DNA of 64,000 nucleotides from Bradyrhizobium sp. CCH5-F6. Its GTDB lineage: Bacteria; Pseudomonadota; Alphaproteobacteria; Rhizobiales; Xanthobacteraceae. The DNA is taken from positions 1 through 64,000 of the forward strand of contig NZ_LSIC01000219.1 of NCBI RefSeq assembly GCF_001556045.1. Direction: 5' to 3'. Under the pieces are notes generated by a model. That model had not been told where the DNA came from, ran no database searches, and saw only the letters and a list, made by a program, of their open reading frames with translations. Position numbers and translations under genes: made by a program. This document shows, piece after piece, positions 1 through 9,539 of the stretch. Each line of letters starts with the position of its first letter. Positions within the stretch are counted from its first letter, which is position 1.

Positions 1-587
1 TATTCCACTTTACCGAAATTCGGAAACGGCGTATGTGTCGCCGCAACCCGGCCCATGGAAGAGGGGCCGTATCGCGATCGTCACGACACGCGGGCCGGGC
101 GGCGGTGGACGCTGATTGCATCGGCGCGAAGAGCTTCGCAGGGCGGGCAACCGTGAGCGAAGCCGTCGCGCACACGACCGGTGCCATCAGCGTACGGCAA
201 AATCGTGTGGGCCTGGCGCCCGGGGTCTGTGCGCCAAGTCTTGCGGTGATGTGTACTGTCCGACCGGATACGCGCATCACTCATCCGCAAGGCGACGGGG
301 GCAATAGTGCATCGCTCCCCGGGGAGAGCACGACATAAGCCGTAAAACCACTGCGCAGGGAAGGCCGGGATGTCTCCGGTTGCCCTGTTACCCGCTATGC
401 ATCGAAGCGCACGCAGTTTGCGTCCGGCATGGCGGTCGATGGGAGCCAACCGGCTCCCGGTCTTCCCTGCGCCCTTGTTCATCGGGGGTGAGGCATCGAC
501 GCAAAGCTCGGGCGAAATGCGCCGCGAGGATGCGCTCGTGCGTCTACAATAAAGATGCAATCGAAAAAGCCGCCGGTACCCCAAACT
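1..587. other. Gene-free region, possible decayed dispersed repeat
   Basis: No reading frame here has a plausible ribosome binding site or domain. Both strands carry Arg/Ser/Pro-rich open frames typical of chance ORFs in GC-rich DNA. The longest, on the minus strand at about 81-584, contains a string around TWRTDPGRQAHTI that I recall as recurring in spurious hypothetical proteins of Bradyrhizobium genomes. That suggests a dispersed non-coding repeat, but it is memory and not a search. The left part may belong to an element starting outside the window. Confidence 0.35.
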
Positions 588-672
588 CCGTCATTGCGAG
601 CGAAGCGACGAAGCAATCCAGAATCTATCCGCAGAGAGACTCTGGATTGCTTCGCTTCGCTCGCAATGACGG
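588..672. repeat. Palindromic repeat, family A copy 1
   Basis: Two long inverted arms beginning CCGTCATTGCGAGCGAAGCG and ending with the reverse complement flank a short loop. The left arm carries a 3-base insertion (ACG) relative to the right. A second copy of the same family is at 28950-29027. The foldback is about 32 bp per arm, typical of bacterial REP/ERIC-like elements. REP families have been described in Bradyrhizobium (Br-REP1/Br-REP2); whether this matches either is unchecked. Confidence 0.85.
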
Positions 673-856
673 TTGAGCCAGTTGCATTCCAAACATCGAT
701 TGCCTTCGCACAACCGTCATAGTCTCTAACGTCCACTAACCAACGCCCGACTTAAAACTGTCATAATCGCTGAATGGAACCCGCGCCTGCGCGCTTTTTA
801 CACGGCGTTAAGCGCGCCTGCATTGGATGCAGCGGCAAAGTGCGTTGGGGACTGCA

Positions 857-3319
857 ATGACTGCCGCAAAGAAGACGCCGGGGAAACCGGTCGCCGAAAT
901 GTTCGATGACATCCCGGTGCTTCAGCGCAAATGGTATGCGGCCCTGAAGCCGGGCGCGCGGCTGCCGCGCTACGAGGACGTCATGCTCGGCAGCCTCGGG
1001 CGGCTCGCCGATCACATCGCATTGTTGAAGAACGACGGTGTGCTCGAGCTGTCGCGCAGCGGGCGTTACGTGCAGAAATGGCTCGGCGAAGAACGCTGGG
1101 ACATTCCGGTCGCCGAGCTCTCGCCCGATTGCGCCACCGCGCTGTCGGAGGCAGCAAGAAACGCGCTTGCGACCAGACGGCCGCACCGGGCGAGCGCGCA
1201 TTGCGTGCGCGACGGCATGGTCAGGACCTACGATTTGCTGGCGCTGCCGACAGCCTCGCGCTGGGGCGCCACGCTGGTCGGCACCTACGTCAACGAGTCC
1301 GGCACGCAATACAATCTGCTGGACGCAATCTTTTCCTCGACCGACGACGCGGTGGTCTCCCTGGTGACGCTGCGTGATGCCGGCGGCAAGCCGTTCGATC
1401 TGCAGGTCGTGCACCACAACAAGAGCGCGAGCGAGCTGCTGGAGGTTGCGGGCGGAAGCCTGTTGTGGCGGCGGATCGGCGAGGGCGGCACGCTGCTGGC
1501 CAAGCCTGAGGTGTTTGAATTCCTGCTCGAGGCCCTTGCGGGCCGCGGCTGCGAGCAGCTCGAGCTCGAAAGCGATGGACGCTCCCTCAGGCTCAGCGCC
1601 ACCGCGTTCGCGGACGTGGTCTCGCTGACGATCTCCGACGTCACCGCGCTGAAGCGGCGTGACGCTTCGTTCCGCCTGCTGTTCGACAACAACCCGATGC
1701 CGATGTGGGTGTTCGACGCAGAGACCAGGGGTTTCCTCAGCGTCAACGACGCCGCGGTCCAGCATTACGGCTACAGCCGCGCCACCTTCCTGCGCATGAA
1801 GCTGCATGAGATCTGGCCCGAGGACGAGTGGGAGCGCCACGCCGAGGCGCTCGAACGCGTCGGCGACGCCTATCATTCCCCGCGCAACTGGCGGCACCTG
1901 CGCGCCGACGGCAGCGAGATCGAGGTGCTCACCTTCGGACGCCGCGTCGCCTTCGACGATCGCGACGGCTACCTGGTCGCGGTCGTCGACATCACCGAAC
2001 GGCGCAAGGCCGAGGCGCGGATCGCCCACATGGCCCATCATGACGGGCTCACCGATCTGCCGAACCGCGAATATTTCCAGGAGCGGCTGAAGCAGGCGCT
2101 CGACCAGGCCGGGGGAAGGCCGGTCGGTGTGCTCTACATCGATCTGGACCTGTTCAAGAACATCAACGACTCGTTCGGGCATCCGGCGGGCGACCGCCTG
2201 CTCAAGCAAGTCGCCGAACGACTGTCCACAGCGGTCCGCGGCGCCAATCTCGCGGCCCGGCTCGGGGGCGACGAATTCGCCGTCATCCTGGCGGCCGACA
2301 TCTCGCCGAACGAGGCCAGCGCCTGCGCGACCCTGCTGATCGACATGTTGAAGGCACCCTATGACATCGACGGCCAGGAGATGGTGATCGGCGCCAGCAT
2401 CGGCATCGCGCTGTCGCCGGGTGACGGCACGACGTCCGAGGAACTGATGCGCAACGCCGACATGGCGCTGTACCGGGCGAAGTCCGACGGCGGCGGCGTG
2501 CATCGTTTCTTCGAGCGCGAGATGGATCTGCAGGCGCAGAAGCGCCGCGACATGGAGCTCGACCTGCGCCGCGCGTTTGCCAATGGCGAGTTCGAACTGC
2601 ACTATCAGCCGCTGGTGTCGATCGCCTCCGACCGCATCTCCGGCTTCGAATCACTGCTGCGCTGGCGTCATCCGGAGAAGGGCATGATCTCGCCCGCCGA
2701 GTTCATCCCGGTCGCCGAAGACATCGGCTTGATCACCCAGCTGGGTGAATGGGTGCTGCGAGAAGCTTGCGCCGAAGCCGCCAAATGGCCCGCCGACGTC
2801 AAGGTCGCGGTCAATCTGTCGCCGGCGCAATTCCGCAGCCGCAATTTGGTTCAGATCGTGATCTCGGCCCTGGCGCAATCCGGCCTGTCGCCGAAGCGGC
2901 TCGAGCTCGAGATCACCGAGTCGATCTTCCTGGCCGAGACCGAAGCCAATCTCGCCATCCTGCATCAGTTGCGCGAGCTCGGCGTCTCCATTTCGATGGA
3001 TGATTTCGGCACGGGCTATTCCAGCCTGAGCTATCTTCGCAGCTTTCCCTTCGACAAGATCAAGATCGACCGGTCCTTCGTCAAGGATCTCGCGCAGCGG
3101 CCCGATTGCAGCGCGATCGTGCGCGCGATCTCCGGGCTCGGCCGCAGCCTCAACATCACCACGACCGCGGAGGGCGTCGAGACCGAGGATCAGCTCGACT
3201 GGCTGCGCGCCGAAGGCTGCCACGAGGTGCAAGGCTTCCTGTTCAGCGCCGCGCGACCGGCCGCCGAGATCGGCAAACTGCTTGCCGATTTCGGCCAGCG
3301 CGCCTCACGGGCGGCGTAG
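857..3319 (+). CDS. PAS-GGDEF-EAL cyclic-di-GMP signalling protein
   Basis: Bifunctional-type cyclic-di-GMP enzyme of about 820 residues. The N-terminal third is a sensory region with at least one PAS-like module (about residues 270-385). A GGDEF diguanylate cyclase domain follows, with an intact GGDEF at about 470-474, then an EAL phosphodiesterase domain. The EAL signature reads ESLLRW (E598), keeping the metal-binding Glu but not the Ala. Downstream EAL motifs are intact: NLSPAQF, EITES, DDFGTGYSSL and AEGVET. The allosteric I-site upstream of GGDEF reads RGAN instead of RxxD, so product inhibition is probably lost. No signal peptide or transmembrane segment is evident, so it is likely cytosolic. 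The ATG at 857 is preferred over 827 because of an upstream GGGG. The 3' end overlaps the convergent hydrolase gene by 15 bp. Confidence 0.92.
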   Translation: MTAAKKTPGKPVAEMFDDIPVLQRKWYAALKPGARLPRYEDVMLGSLGRLADHIALLKNDGVLELSRSGRYVQKWLGEERWDIPVAELSPDCATALSEAARNALATRRPHRASAHCVRDGMVRTYDLLALPTASRWGATLVGTYVNESGTQYNLLDAIFSSTDDAVVSLVTLRDAGGKPFDLQVVHHNKSASELLEVAGGSLLWRRIGEGGTLLAKPEVFEFLLEALAGRGCEQLELESDGRSLRLSATAFADVVSLTISDVTALKRRDASFRLLFDNNPMPMWVFDAETRGFLSVNDAAVQHYGYSRATFLRMKLHEIWPEDEWERHAEALERVGDAYHSPRNWRHLRADGSEIEVLTFGRRVAFDDRDGYLVAVVDITERRKAEARIAHMAHHDGLTDLPNREYFQERLKQALDQAGGRPVGVLYIDLDLFKNINDSFGHPAGDRLLKQVAERLSTAVRGANLAARLGGDEFAVILAADISPNEASACATLLIDMLKAPYDIDGQEMVIGASIGIALSPGDGTTSEELMRNADMALYRAKSDGGGVHRFFEREMDLQAQKRRDMELDLRRAFANGEFELHYQPLVSIASDRISGFESLLRWRHPEKGMISPAEFIPVAEDIGLITQLGEWVLREACAEAAKWPADVKVAVNLSPAQFRSRNLVQIVISALAQSGLSPKRLELEITESIFLAETEANLAILHQLRELGVSISMDDFGTGYSSLSYLRSFPFDKIKIDRSFVKDLAQRPDCSAIVRAISGLGRSLNITTTAEGVETEDQLDWLRAEGCHEVQGFLFSAARPAAEIGKLLADFGQRASRAA

Positions 3320-4573
3320 GCCCTCGGGGTAGCAGTCGTAGACCAGCGCCTTGAACGCCGGCGTGATGCGGCCGCGCTCGTTCTGGGTCTGCTGCATCAT
3401 GAGGTAGACCATGTCGAGCTTGGGATCGACGCCGAAATAGGTGCCGGCGCCGCTGTCCCATTTCAACTCGCCGAGCGAGCCCGGCGGCGGCGGTTTCGCG
3501 TTGCCGGGATCGGTCCGCACCGCAAGGCCGTAGCCATAGCCGAAGCCGTCGCCCGGGAAGTAGAAATAGTCGCGTCCGACGCCGGAGCCCGGGCCGATGT
3601 GATCGGTCGTCATGGCCTTGAACGCGGCTCGGCTCAGATAGCGTTTGCCCTCGAACTCGCCGCCGTTGAGCAGCATCTGCGCGAAGCGCTGATAGTCGGT
3701 GATGGTCGAGAGCAGGCCGCCGCCGCCGGATTGCCATTCGGGATGGGCGAGGCGCTCGCGTTCGCCGGCAAGCAGGATGAAGTCGTTCGGCAGCGGCCGT
3801 GCCATCCGCGCCAGTTCGTTCTCCGTCGCGAGCACGAATCTGGTGCTGTTCATGCCGAGCGGATCGAAGATGCGCTGTTTCAGGAACTGATACAGCGTCT
3901 GCCCCGAGATGATCTCGATGACGCTGCCGAGCACGTCGGTCGAGTGGCCGTAGCGCCACAGCGTTCCAGGCTGCCGTGCCAACGGCAGCCTGGCGATGCG
4001 ATCGGCGAACTCCCTGTTGTTGAACGGGCCTTCGAAGATGTTGGCGGCCTTGTAGGCCTGCTCGACCCATTCGCTGCCGATATAGTCGTAGCTGATGCCC
4101 GAGGTGTGCCGCAGCAGGTCCTCGATGTTGACGGGACGGAGCGGCGGAACGAGCTCGAGCTCCAGCTTGCCGTCCGGCCTGGTGATCTGGAGGCCCACCT
4201 TGGTGTCGGCAAAGAGGGGGACGTATTTCGACACGGGGTCGGTGAGCGCGAGCCTGCCCTCGTCGATCAGCATCATCGCGCCAAGGCAGGTGATCGGCTT
4301 GGTCATGGAGTGGATGGCGAAGATCGTGTCCGGCGTCATGGCGAGGCCCGTCCTGGTGTCGCGCACGCCGAAGGTCTTCAGGTAGACCGGCTTGCCATGC
4401 TGCTGCACCAGGATCACTGCGCCAGGCAGCCGGCCGCTTCCCACCTCGTTGTCGAAGTACGCCGTGATGCGGTCGAGCCCCTCGGACGAGGGGGCGGGAA
4501 TATCGGCAGCACGGCTTCGCGCCATCGAGCCGGCGAGCATCGCGGCCCCGACAAGAAATTCACGCCGTCGCAT
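3305..4573 (-). CDS. Serine hydrolase, class C beta-lactamase/esterase family
   Basis: Secreted serine hydrolase of about 422 residues in the beta-lactamase (PF00144) fold. The N-terminus MRRREFLVGAAMLAG resembles a twin-arginine-like signal (RRREF plus a hydrophobic stretch), followed by a likely cleavage near RAAD. The catalytic SxxK is S89-MT-K92. The second motif appears as YGH (Tyr-x-His) rather than Tyr-x-Asn, which favours an esterase or peptidase role over a true beta-lactamase. The ATG at 4573 follows a clear GGAGGAAG on the minus strand, so the upstream in-frame ATG is rejected. It is convergent with the GGDEF/EAL gene. The substrate cannot be told from sequence. Confidence 0.88.
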   Translation of the reverse strand: MRRREFLVGAAMLAGSMARSRAADIPAPSSEGLDRITAYFDNEVGSGRLPGAVILVQQHGKPVYLKTFGVRDTRTGLAMTPDTIFAIHSMTKPITCLGAMMLIDEGRLALTDPVSKYVPLFADTKVGLQITRPDGKLELELVPPLRPVNIEDLLRHTSGISYDYIGSEWVEQAYKAANIFEGPFNNREFADRIARLPLARQPGTLWRYGHSTDVLGSVIEIISGQTLYQFLKQRIFDPLGMNSTRFVLATENELARMARPLPNDFILLAGERERLAHPEWQSGGGGLLSTITDYQRFAQMLLNGGEFEGKRYLSRAAFKAMTTDHIGPGSGVGRDYFYFPGDGFGYGYGLAVRTDPGNAKPPPPGSLGELKWDSGAGTYFGVDPKLDMVYLMMQQTQNERGRITPAFKALVYDCYPEGLRRP

Positions 4574-4635
4574 CTGGGCTTCCTCCCTCGCGGGATCAAA
4601 GCCGTACAACGTTCTTGGCGTCAACAAGACATCGA

Positions 4636-5199
4636 TTAAAATCGCGTCACGATTTCCGAAAGGAACGGCCGCGGACGGTCCTCGCTCGGCTTGGTCGGCT
4701 TGCCGATATGGATGAAGCCGGCGAGCTTTTCGTCCGGCTTGAGGCCGAGCCCATCGAGCACGTCGCGGTCGAACGAGAACCAGCCGGTGAGCCAGCAGGC
4801 GCCGTAGCCGAGCGCGGTCGCGGCCGTGACGACGTTCATGGCGCTGGCGCCCGCCGACAATTCCTGCTCGAAGGCCGGCACCTTCGGATGCGGCTTGGTG
4901 AAGCTGACGATGCCGATCACCAGCGGCGCATCCATGAGGCGGTTACGCTCGGTCTCGACGTCGGCGGCGGGCGCGCCGGGATTCTTGCGGGCGAAGACCT
5001 TCGCGATCACCTCGCCGGCGCGCTGGCGGGCGTCGCCCTCGAAGATGATGAAGCGCCAGGGCGCGAGCTTGCCATGGTCGGGCACGCGCGCGCCGATGGT
5101 GAGGATCGTCTCGAGCTCGGCCGGCGAGGGGCCGGGGCCGGTCATGTCGCGCGGCTTGACAGAGCGGCGGGTCTTCAGGAGTTCGATGGCGTCAGGCAC
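4636..5199 (-). CDS. Nitroreductase family protein
   Basis: FMN-dependent nitroreductase-fold protein of 187 residues, close to the short YdjA-like subfamily. Visible family features are the N-terminal KTRRSVKP segment (FMN phosphate-binding arginines), GARVPDHGKLAPWRF near residue 40-55, the central GASAMNVVTAATALGYGACWLTG stretch (quoted in part) and a C-terminal HIGKP. The start is a GTG at 5199 preceded by AAGGA. The in-frame upstream extension to 5694 would run across the higB gene and is rejected. It is probably cytosolic and NAD(P)H-dependent; the natural substrate is unknown. It is divergent from higBA. Confidence 0.85.
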   Translation of the reverse strand: MPDAIELLKTRRSVKPRDMTGPGPSPAELETILTIGARVPDHGKLAPWRFIIFEGDARQRAGEVIAKVFARKNPGAPAADVETERNRLMDAPLVIGIVSFTKPHPKVPAFEQELSAGASAMNVVTAATALGYGACWLTGWFSFDRDVLDGLGLKPDEKLAGFIHIGKPTKPSEDRPRPFLSEIVTRF

Positions 5200-5319
5200 T
5201 GCGGCGTCCTTATGGCATGGCTTGCTGTTCTCGCCCGGAGATAGGCCCGACAGACGACGAATGGAAGGGATTTTAGAGCGATTATGAGGTCGACAGCTGC
5301 GCCCGTCCAGAAAGTTATG

Positions 5320-5334
5320 GTCCCAAGATGGGAC
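5320..5334 (+). promoter_or_regulatory. Putative HigA operator/promoter of higBA
   Basis: A perfect inverted repeat GTCCCA-AGA-TGGGAC lies 18 bp upstream of the higB start. It is followed at once by TATGCT (5335-5340), a reasonable -10 hexamer, and by a second half-site AAGATGGG at 5341-5348. A palindrome overlapping the promoter is the usual autoregulation layout of HigBA-type modules. Binding is inferred. Confidence 0.5.
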
Positions 5335-5352
5335 TATGCTAAGATGGGTTGA

Positions 5353-5658
5353 ATGAGGATCATCGCGCTCAGCACGATCAAGGCTTTTCTGGATCGGGCC
5401 GGCGAGTCGGCCTCCGATGCGCACGATCCCCTGATGGCCTGGTTTCGGCAGGTCAAGCAGGCCGATTGGGCGAAGCCCGCGGACGTCAAGAGAGATATCA
5501 GAACCGCCAGTATCCTCAGGGATGGCCGCGTCGTCTTCAACGTCGCCGGCAACAAATATCGGGTCGTGGTCTGGATCAACTACCCATACCGCGTGGTCTA
5601 CATCCGCTTTGTCGGAACGCACCGGCAGTACGACGCAATCGATGCGCAAACCATTTAG
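5353..5658 (+). CDS. higB: HigB-type mRNA interferase toxin
   Basis: Toxin of 101 residues matching the HigB family (PF09907 type). It starts MRIIALSTIKAFLD and has the core FNVAGNKYRVVVWINY followed by VYIRFVGTHRQYD near the C-terminus, where HigB toxins carry the ribosome-dependent RNase active site. Length and order (toxin first, antitoxin second) are those of HigBA. The antitoxin begins 10 bp after the stop. A perfect palindrome sits in the promoter. The protein is expected to cleave translated mRNA unless bound by the antitoxin. A HigB homologue in Bradyrhizobium has been reported as non-toxic in E. coli, so activity should not be assumed. Confidence 0.88.
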   Translation: MRIIALSTIKAFLDRAGESASDAHDPLMAWFRQVKQADWAKPADVKRDIRTASILRDGRVVFNVAGNKYRVVVWINYPYRVVYIRFVGTHRQYDAIDAQTI

Positions 5659-5668
5659 AAGGTCGATG

Positions 5669-6040
5669 ATGGAAATCGCGCCAATCAAGTCCAACCGAGA
5701 CTATCGTCGCGTGCTCAAGGAGATCGAGACGTTGATGAGTGCACGCCGGAACTCGCCTGAGGGCGATCGGCTGGATGTTCTTGTGACGCTCGTGGAAGCG
5801 TGGGAGCGGAAGCATTACCGGCTCGACCTTCCAGACCCGGTCGAAGCCATCAAGTATCACATGGAGCAGAGCGGTCTGCAGCCGAGGGACCTGATTCCCT
5901 TTATTGGCAGTCGCAACCGGGTTCACGAAGTGCTCAACCGGCGGCGCGAACTGACGCTCAGCATGATCCGACGTCTGCATGAGGGGCTCGGCATTCCCGC
6001 CGAGTCCCTCATCAAAGTTGGGCAAGACAGAGCCGCTTGA
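5669..6040 (+). CDS. higA: HigA-type XRE antitoxin
   Basis: Antitoxin of 123 residues. The N-terminal half is a toxin-binding helical region (IKSNRDYRRVLKEIETLM). The C-terminal half is a Cro/C1 helix-turn-helix with YHMEQSGLQPRDLIPFIG, then SRNRVHEVLNRRRELTLS as recognition region, then IRRLHEGLGIPAESLI. ATGs at 5642, 5666 and 5669 are in frame; 5669 has the best spacing from AGAAGG at 5657-5662. It should neutralise the toxin and repress the operon through the palindrome at 5320. Its stop lies 6 bp from the end of the convergent thrS. Confidence 0.88.
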   Translation: MEIAPIKSNRDYRRVLKEIETLMSARRNSPEGDRLDVLVTLVEAWERKHYRLDLPDPVEAIKYHMEQSGLQPRDLIPFIGSRNRVHEVLNRRRELTLSMIRRLHEGLGIPAESLIKVGQDRAA

Positions 6041-6046
6041 GCGCCG

Positions 6047-8089
6047 TCAGACCGCGCCGCGCGCTCGCTTCACGTCCGGCGGGGTCGCCTCGTCGACGAG
6101 GGCGGCGATCGCCTCGGCCGTCGTCATCACCTTCTGGCCGTCGCTGCCGAGCCGGCGGACGGAGACCGAATGCGTCTCGGCTTCCTTCTTGCCGACCACG
6201 AGCAGCGCCGGAATCTTGGCCAGCGAGTGCTCGCGGACCTTGTAGTTGATCTTCTCGTTGCGCAGGTCGATCTCGACGCGCAGGCCGGCGCGCCGTGCCT
6301 GTTCGAGAACCTGCTTGGCGTACTCGTCGCCTTCCGAGGTGATGGTCGTGACCACAGCCTGCACGGGCGAGAGCCAGAGCGGGAAGTTGCCGGCATAGTG
6401 CTCGATCAGGATGCCGATGTAGCGTTCCATCGAGCCGCAGATCGCGCGGTGCACCATCACGGGCGGCTTCTTGCCGCCGTCATGGTCGATGTAGAACGCG
6501 CCGAACCGCTCCGGCAGGTTGAAGTCGACCTGCGTCGTGCCGCACTGCCAGTCGCGGCCGATGGCGTCGCGCAGAACGTATTCGAACTTCGGCCCGTAGA
6601 AGGCGCCTTCGCCGGGATTGATCTCGGTCTTGATGTGGTTGTTCTGCGACTGGATCTCGCGCAGCACCGTGGCCATCACGCGCTCGGCGTGATCCCACAT
6701 CTCGTCGGTGCCGACGCGCTTCTCCGGCCGGGTCGAGAGCTTGACCGTGAGGTCGCCGGTGAAGCCGAAATCGGCATAGGTCGACAGGATCAGATCGTTG
6801 ATCTTCAGGCATTCCTCGGCGAGCTGGTCCTCGGTGCAGAAGACGTGCGCGTCGTCCTGGGTGAAGCCGCGCACGCGCATCAGGCCGTGCATGGCGCCCG
6901 AGGGCTCGTAGCGATGCACCACGCCGAACTCGGCGAGCCGCAGTGGCAGGTCGCGATAGCTCTTCAGCCCGTGCTTGAAGATCTGCACGTGACCGGGGCA
7001 GTTCATCGGCTTGAGCGCAAACCAGCGCTTGTCCTCGGCCTCGTCGCCGGCCGACTGCGCCGCGAACATGTTCTCGCGATACCAGCCCCAATGGCCCGAG
7101 GTCTCCCACAAAACCTTGTCGAGGATCTGCGGCGCATTGACCTCGTTGTAGTCGCCGGTCAGGCGTCGCCGCATATAGGCGATCAGCTGCTGGAAGATGG
7201 TCCAGCCCTTCGGATGCCAGAACACCACGCCCGGGCCTTCCTCCTGGAAGTGGAAGAGGTCGAGTTCGCGTCCGAGCTTGCGATGGTCGCGCTTCTCGGC
7301 TTCCTCGATCTGCTTGAGGTAGGCGTCGAGATCCTCCTGCTTGGCGAAGGCAGTGCCGTAGATGCGGGTCAGCATCGGGTTGTTGCTGTCGCCGCGCCAA
7401 TAGGCGCCGGCCACCTTCATCAGCTTGAAGGCGTTGCCGACCTTGCCGGTCGAGGTCATGTGCGGGCCGCGGCACAGGTCGAACCAGTCGCCCTGGTAGT
7501 AGATCTTGATCGGCTCGTTGCCGGGAATGGCGTCGACCAGCTCGACCTTGAAGGCCTCGCCCTTGTCGCGGAACACCTGCTTGGTCTTCTCGCGATCCCA
7601 GACCTCTTTCGTGAACGGTTTGTCGCGCGCGATGATCTCGCGCATCTTCTTCTCGATCGCGGCAAAGTCTTCCGGCGTGAACGGCTCGTTGCGGAAGAAG
7701 TCGTAGTAAAAGCCGTTCTCGATCACGGGACCGATGGTGACCTGGGTGCCCGGCCACAGCGTCTGCACGGCTTCCGCCAGCACGTGCGCGCAATCGTGGC
7801 GGATCAGCTCGAGCGCGCGCGGGTCGTCACGGTTGACGAACTCGATCTTGGCGTCGGCTTCGATCGGATCGTTGAGATCGGCGAGGGTGCCGTCGAGTGC
7901 CATCGCCACCGTGCGCTTGGCCAGCGACGGCGAGATGCCTTTGGCGATGTCGAGGCCGGTGATGCCCTTGTCGAAATGGCGCTGGGCGCCGTCGGGGAAG
8001 GTGAGGCTGACTTTGGGAGCGGGGGTCACGGGCTTCAGATTGGACAGGCTGTACTGGAATCCGGACTCGGATTTGGGCTGGTCGGTCAT
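6047..8089 (-). CDS. thrS: Threonyl-tRNA synthetase
   Basis: Class II aminoacyl-tRNA synthetase of 680 residues that charges tRNA-Thr. In order: N-terminal TGS domain ([16 protein letters not shown]), the tRNA-editing domain ([12 protein letters not shown], motif HxxxH-like), the catalytic core, and the C-terminal anticodon-binding domain ([19 protein letters not shown]). Zinc ligands are visible as the Cys in MNCPGH, the His in DDAHVFC and the His in [11 protein letters not shown]. Class II motif 2 is [19 protein letters not shown]. The ATG at 8089 is preceded by AGGAG; the longer in-frame ORF to 8539 is a read-through of the divergent intergenic region. A cognate tRNA-Thr(UGU) gene lies elsewhere in the window. 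Confidence 0.98.
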   Translation of the reverse strand: MTDQPKSESGFQYSLSNLKPVTPAPKVSLTFPDGAQRHFDKGITGLDIAKGISPSLAKRTVAMALDGTLADLNDPIEADAKIEFVNRDDPRALELIRHDCAHVLAEAVQTLWPGTQVTIGPVIENGFYYDFFRNEPFTPEDFAAIEKKMREIIARDKPFTKEVWDREKTKQVFRDKGEAFKVELVDAIPGNEPIKIYYQGDWFDLCRGPHMTSTGKVGNAFKLMKVAGAYWRGDSNNPMLTRIYGTAFAKQEDLDAYLKQIEEAEKRDHRKLGRELDLFHFQEEGPGVVFWHPKGWTIFQQLIAYMRRRLTGDYNEVNAPQILDKVLWETSGHWGWYRENMFAAQSAGDEAEDKRWFALKPMNCPGHVQIFKHGLKSYRDLPLRLAEFGVVHRYEPSGAMHGLMRVRGFTQDDAHVFCTEDQLAEECLKINDLILSTYADFGFTGDLTVKLSTRPEKRVGTDEMWDHAERVMATVLREIQSQNNHIKTEINPGEGAFYGPKFEYVLRDAIGRDWQCGTTQVDFNLPERFGAFYIDHDGGKKPPVMVHRAICGSMERYIGILIEHYAGNFPLWLSPVQAVVTTITSEGDEYAKQVLEQARRAGLRVEIDLRNEKINYKVREHSLAKIPALLVVGKKEAETHSVSVRRLGSDGQKVMTTAEAIAALVDEATPPDVKRARGAV

Positions 8090-8273
8090 TGCTTTTCTCC
8101 TGAGGCTCACTCCTGCGAACGAGCGCAGGTAAGCGGGAACGAGCGATATATCAGGCGATTCGGCCTGCGCAATCCGGCATTTCCAAGAAAGTGGCGCGCA
8201 AAAGCGGACAGTGCGCCAACTAATTGGCTTTGTGGCCTTTAACTCGTCGCGAGCGGCCGCTAGATGCGTTTGC

Positions 8274-9449
8274 ATGGAAAAAGCCCCCGCCATCGGCCGT
8301 TTCGCGCCCACGGCGCTCATGCTCGGCAATCTCGTCACCGGCTGCTCGGTGCTGGCGCCCGCGGGGATGCTGCCGGAATTGGCGACCGGGCTCGGTGTCG
8401 GTATCCATGCGGCCGGGCTTCTGATCACCTTCGGCGCCGTCACACTGTGCATCGGCTCGCCGCTCACGGCCTGGCTGACCAGTCGCATCGAGCGGCGGAT
8501 GCTGCTCACGGCGACGCTTGCTGTGCTGGCCTTCGGCAATCTCGCTTCGGCCTTTGCGCCCGACTACACCAGCCTCCTCGTCATCCGCCTCGTGATGCTC
8601 GCGGTGGGCGCGCTCTACACGCCGCAGGCCGCCGGCACGGCGGCGCTGATCGTGCCCGCGGCGCGGCGCGGCAGCACCATTGCGTACATTTTCCTCGGCT
8701 GGACGCTGGCGGCCGACGTCGGCCTGCCGCTGATCACCTTCATCGCCAGCCGCTACGGCTGGAGCGCGGCCTTTGGCGGGATCGGGGCGCTCGGCTGCAT
8801 CAGTTTTCTGCTGTTGCTGCTGCGTCTGCCGGCGGGCTTGAAGGGCGCAGCGGTGGATCTGAAGACATGGGCTGCGGTTGGCCGAAGCAGGACGATCCTG
8901 CTGCTGCTCGCGATCACGATGCTGCAAATGTCGGGACAGTTCGTCGTTTTCACCTATATGCGCCCGCTGCTCAACAAGCTCGCCGGCGCCGGGCCCGATG
9001 CGGTCGGCATTGTGTTCGCGCTTTACGGCGTCTGCGGCTTCCTTGGCGTCGTCATCGCGACGCGCATCGTCGACACCTCGGGGCCCTATCGCACCTCGTT
9101 GCTGTTCACCTGCCTGCTGCTTGCCGGGATGACCGGCTGGGCGCTCGGCGCCGGCTCGCTCGTCTTGATGGCGGGCGCGGTCGCGATCTGGGGCCTCGGC
9201 TTTGCCTCGACCAATTCGATGCAACAGGTGCGATTGGTCGCCGCCGCGCCGCCGCTGGCATCGGCCACCGTCGCACTCAACACCTCGGTCCTCTATATCG
9301 GGCAGGCGGTCGGCTCGGCCATCGGCGGACTGCTTTTCGCCCACGAGTTCCTGCATACGCTCGGCTTCGTGGCGGTGGGTTTCGTCGTGCTGGCGCTGAT
9401 CCTGGTGGTGCTGACCCGGCCGCGGTCGGCTGCCGCCACGACCGCTTGA
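8274..9449 (+). CDS. MFS transporter, DHA1-type efflux
   Basis: Inner-membrane major facilitator of about 391 residues with roughly twelve hydrophobic segments. The loop after helix 2 reads [15 protein letters not shown], corresponding to the MFS motif A position. The helix 5 region, [19 protein letters not shown], resembles the antiporter motif C of drug:H+ antiporters. It resembles the arabinose/chloramphenicol exporter group by eye. The ATG at 8274 is chosen because [10 protein letters not shown] leads directly into helix 1; no good ribosome binding site is visible. It is divergent from thrS, and its substrate is unknown. Confidence 0.85.
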   Translation: MEKAPAIGRFAPTALMLGNLVTGCSVLAPAGMLPELATGLGVGIHAAGLLITFGAVTLCIGSPLTAWLTSRIERRMLLTATLAVLAFGNLASAFAPDYTSLLVIRLVMLAVGALYTPQAAGTAALIVPAARRGSTIAYIFLGWTLAADVGLPLITFIASRYGWSAAFGGIGALGCISFLLLLLRLPAGLKGAAVDLKTWAAVGRSRTILLLLAITMLQMSGQFVVFTYMRPLLNKLAGAGPDAVGIVFALYGVCGFLGVVIATRIVDTSGPYRTSLLFTCLLLAGMTGWALGAGSLVLMAGAVAIWGLGFASTNSMQQVRLVAAAPPLASATVALNTSVLYIGQAVGSAIGGLLFAHEFLHTLGFVAVGFVVLALILVVLTRPRSAAATTA

Positions 9450-9539
9450 ACGCCGTCTTTCCTGTGCGCAAGGTGCTTGGCAAACCTCGCGTGAGGGGGC
9501 TAGAAGGCCGATCATGGGGACCAAAGAGAGTTGACTGAA

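Noticed and set aside
761..2602. 613-residue minus-strand ORF
   Set aside because: Antisense of the GGDEF/EAL gene; its low-complexity Arg/Gln/Val composition is typical of shadow frames in GC-rich DNA.
5200..5694. N-terminal extension of the nitroreductase
   Set aside because: Overlaps higB; GTG 5199 with AAGGA gives a full-length family member.
6170..8242. 690-residue plus-strand ORF
   Set aside because: Antisense of thrS, which has complete synthetase motifs.
8090..8539. N-terminal extension of ThrRS
   Set aside because: Runs over the divergent MFS start; ATG 8089 has a good ribosome site and the TGS domain begins right after it.
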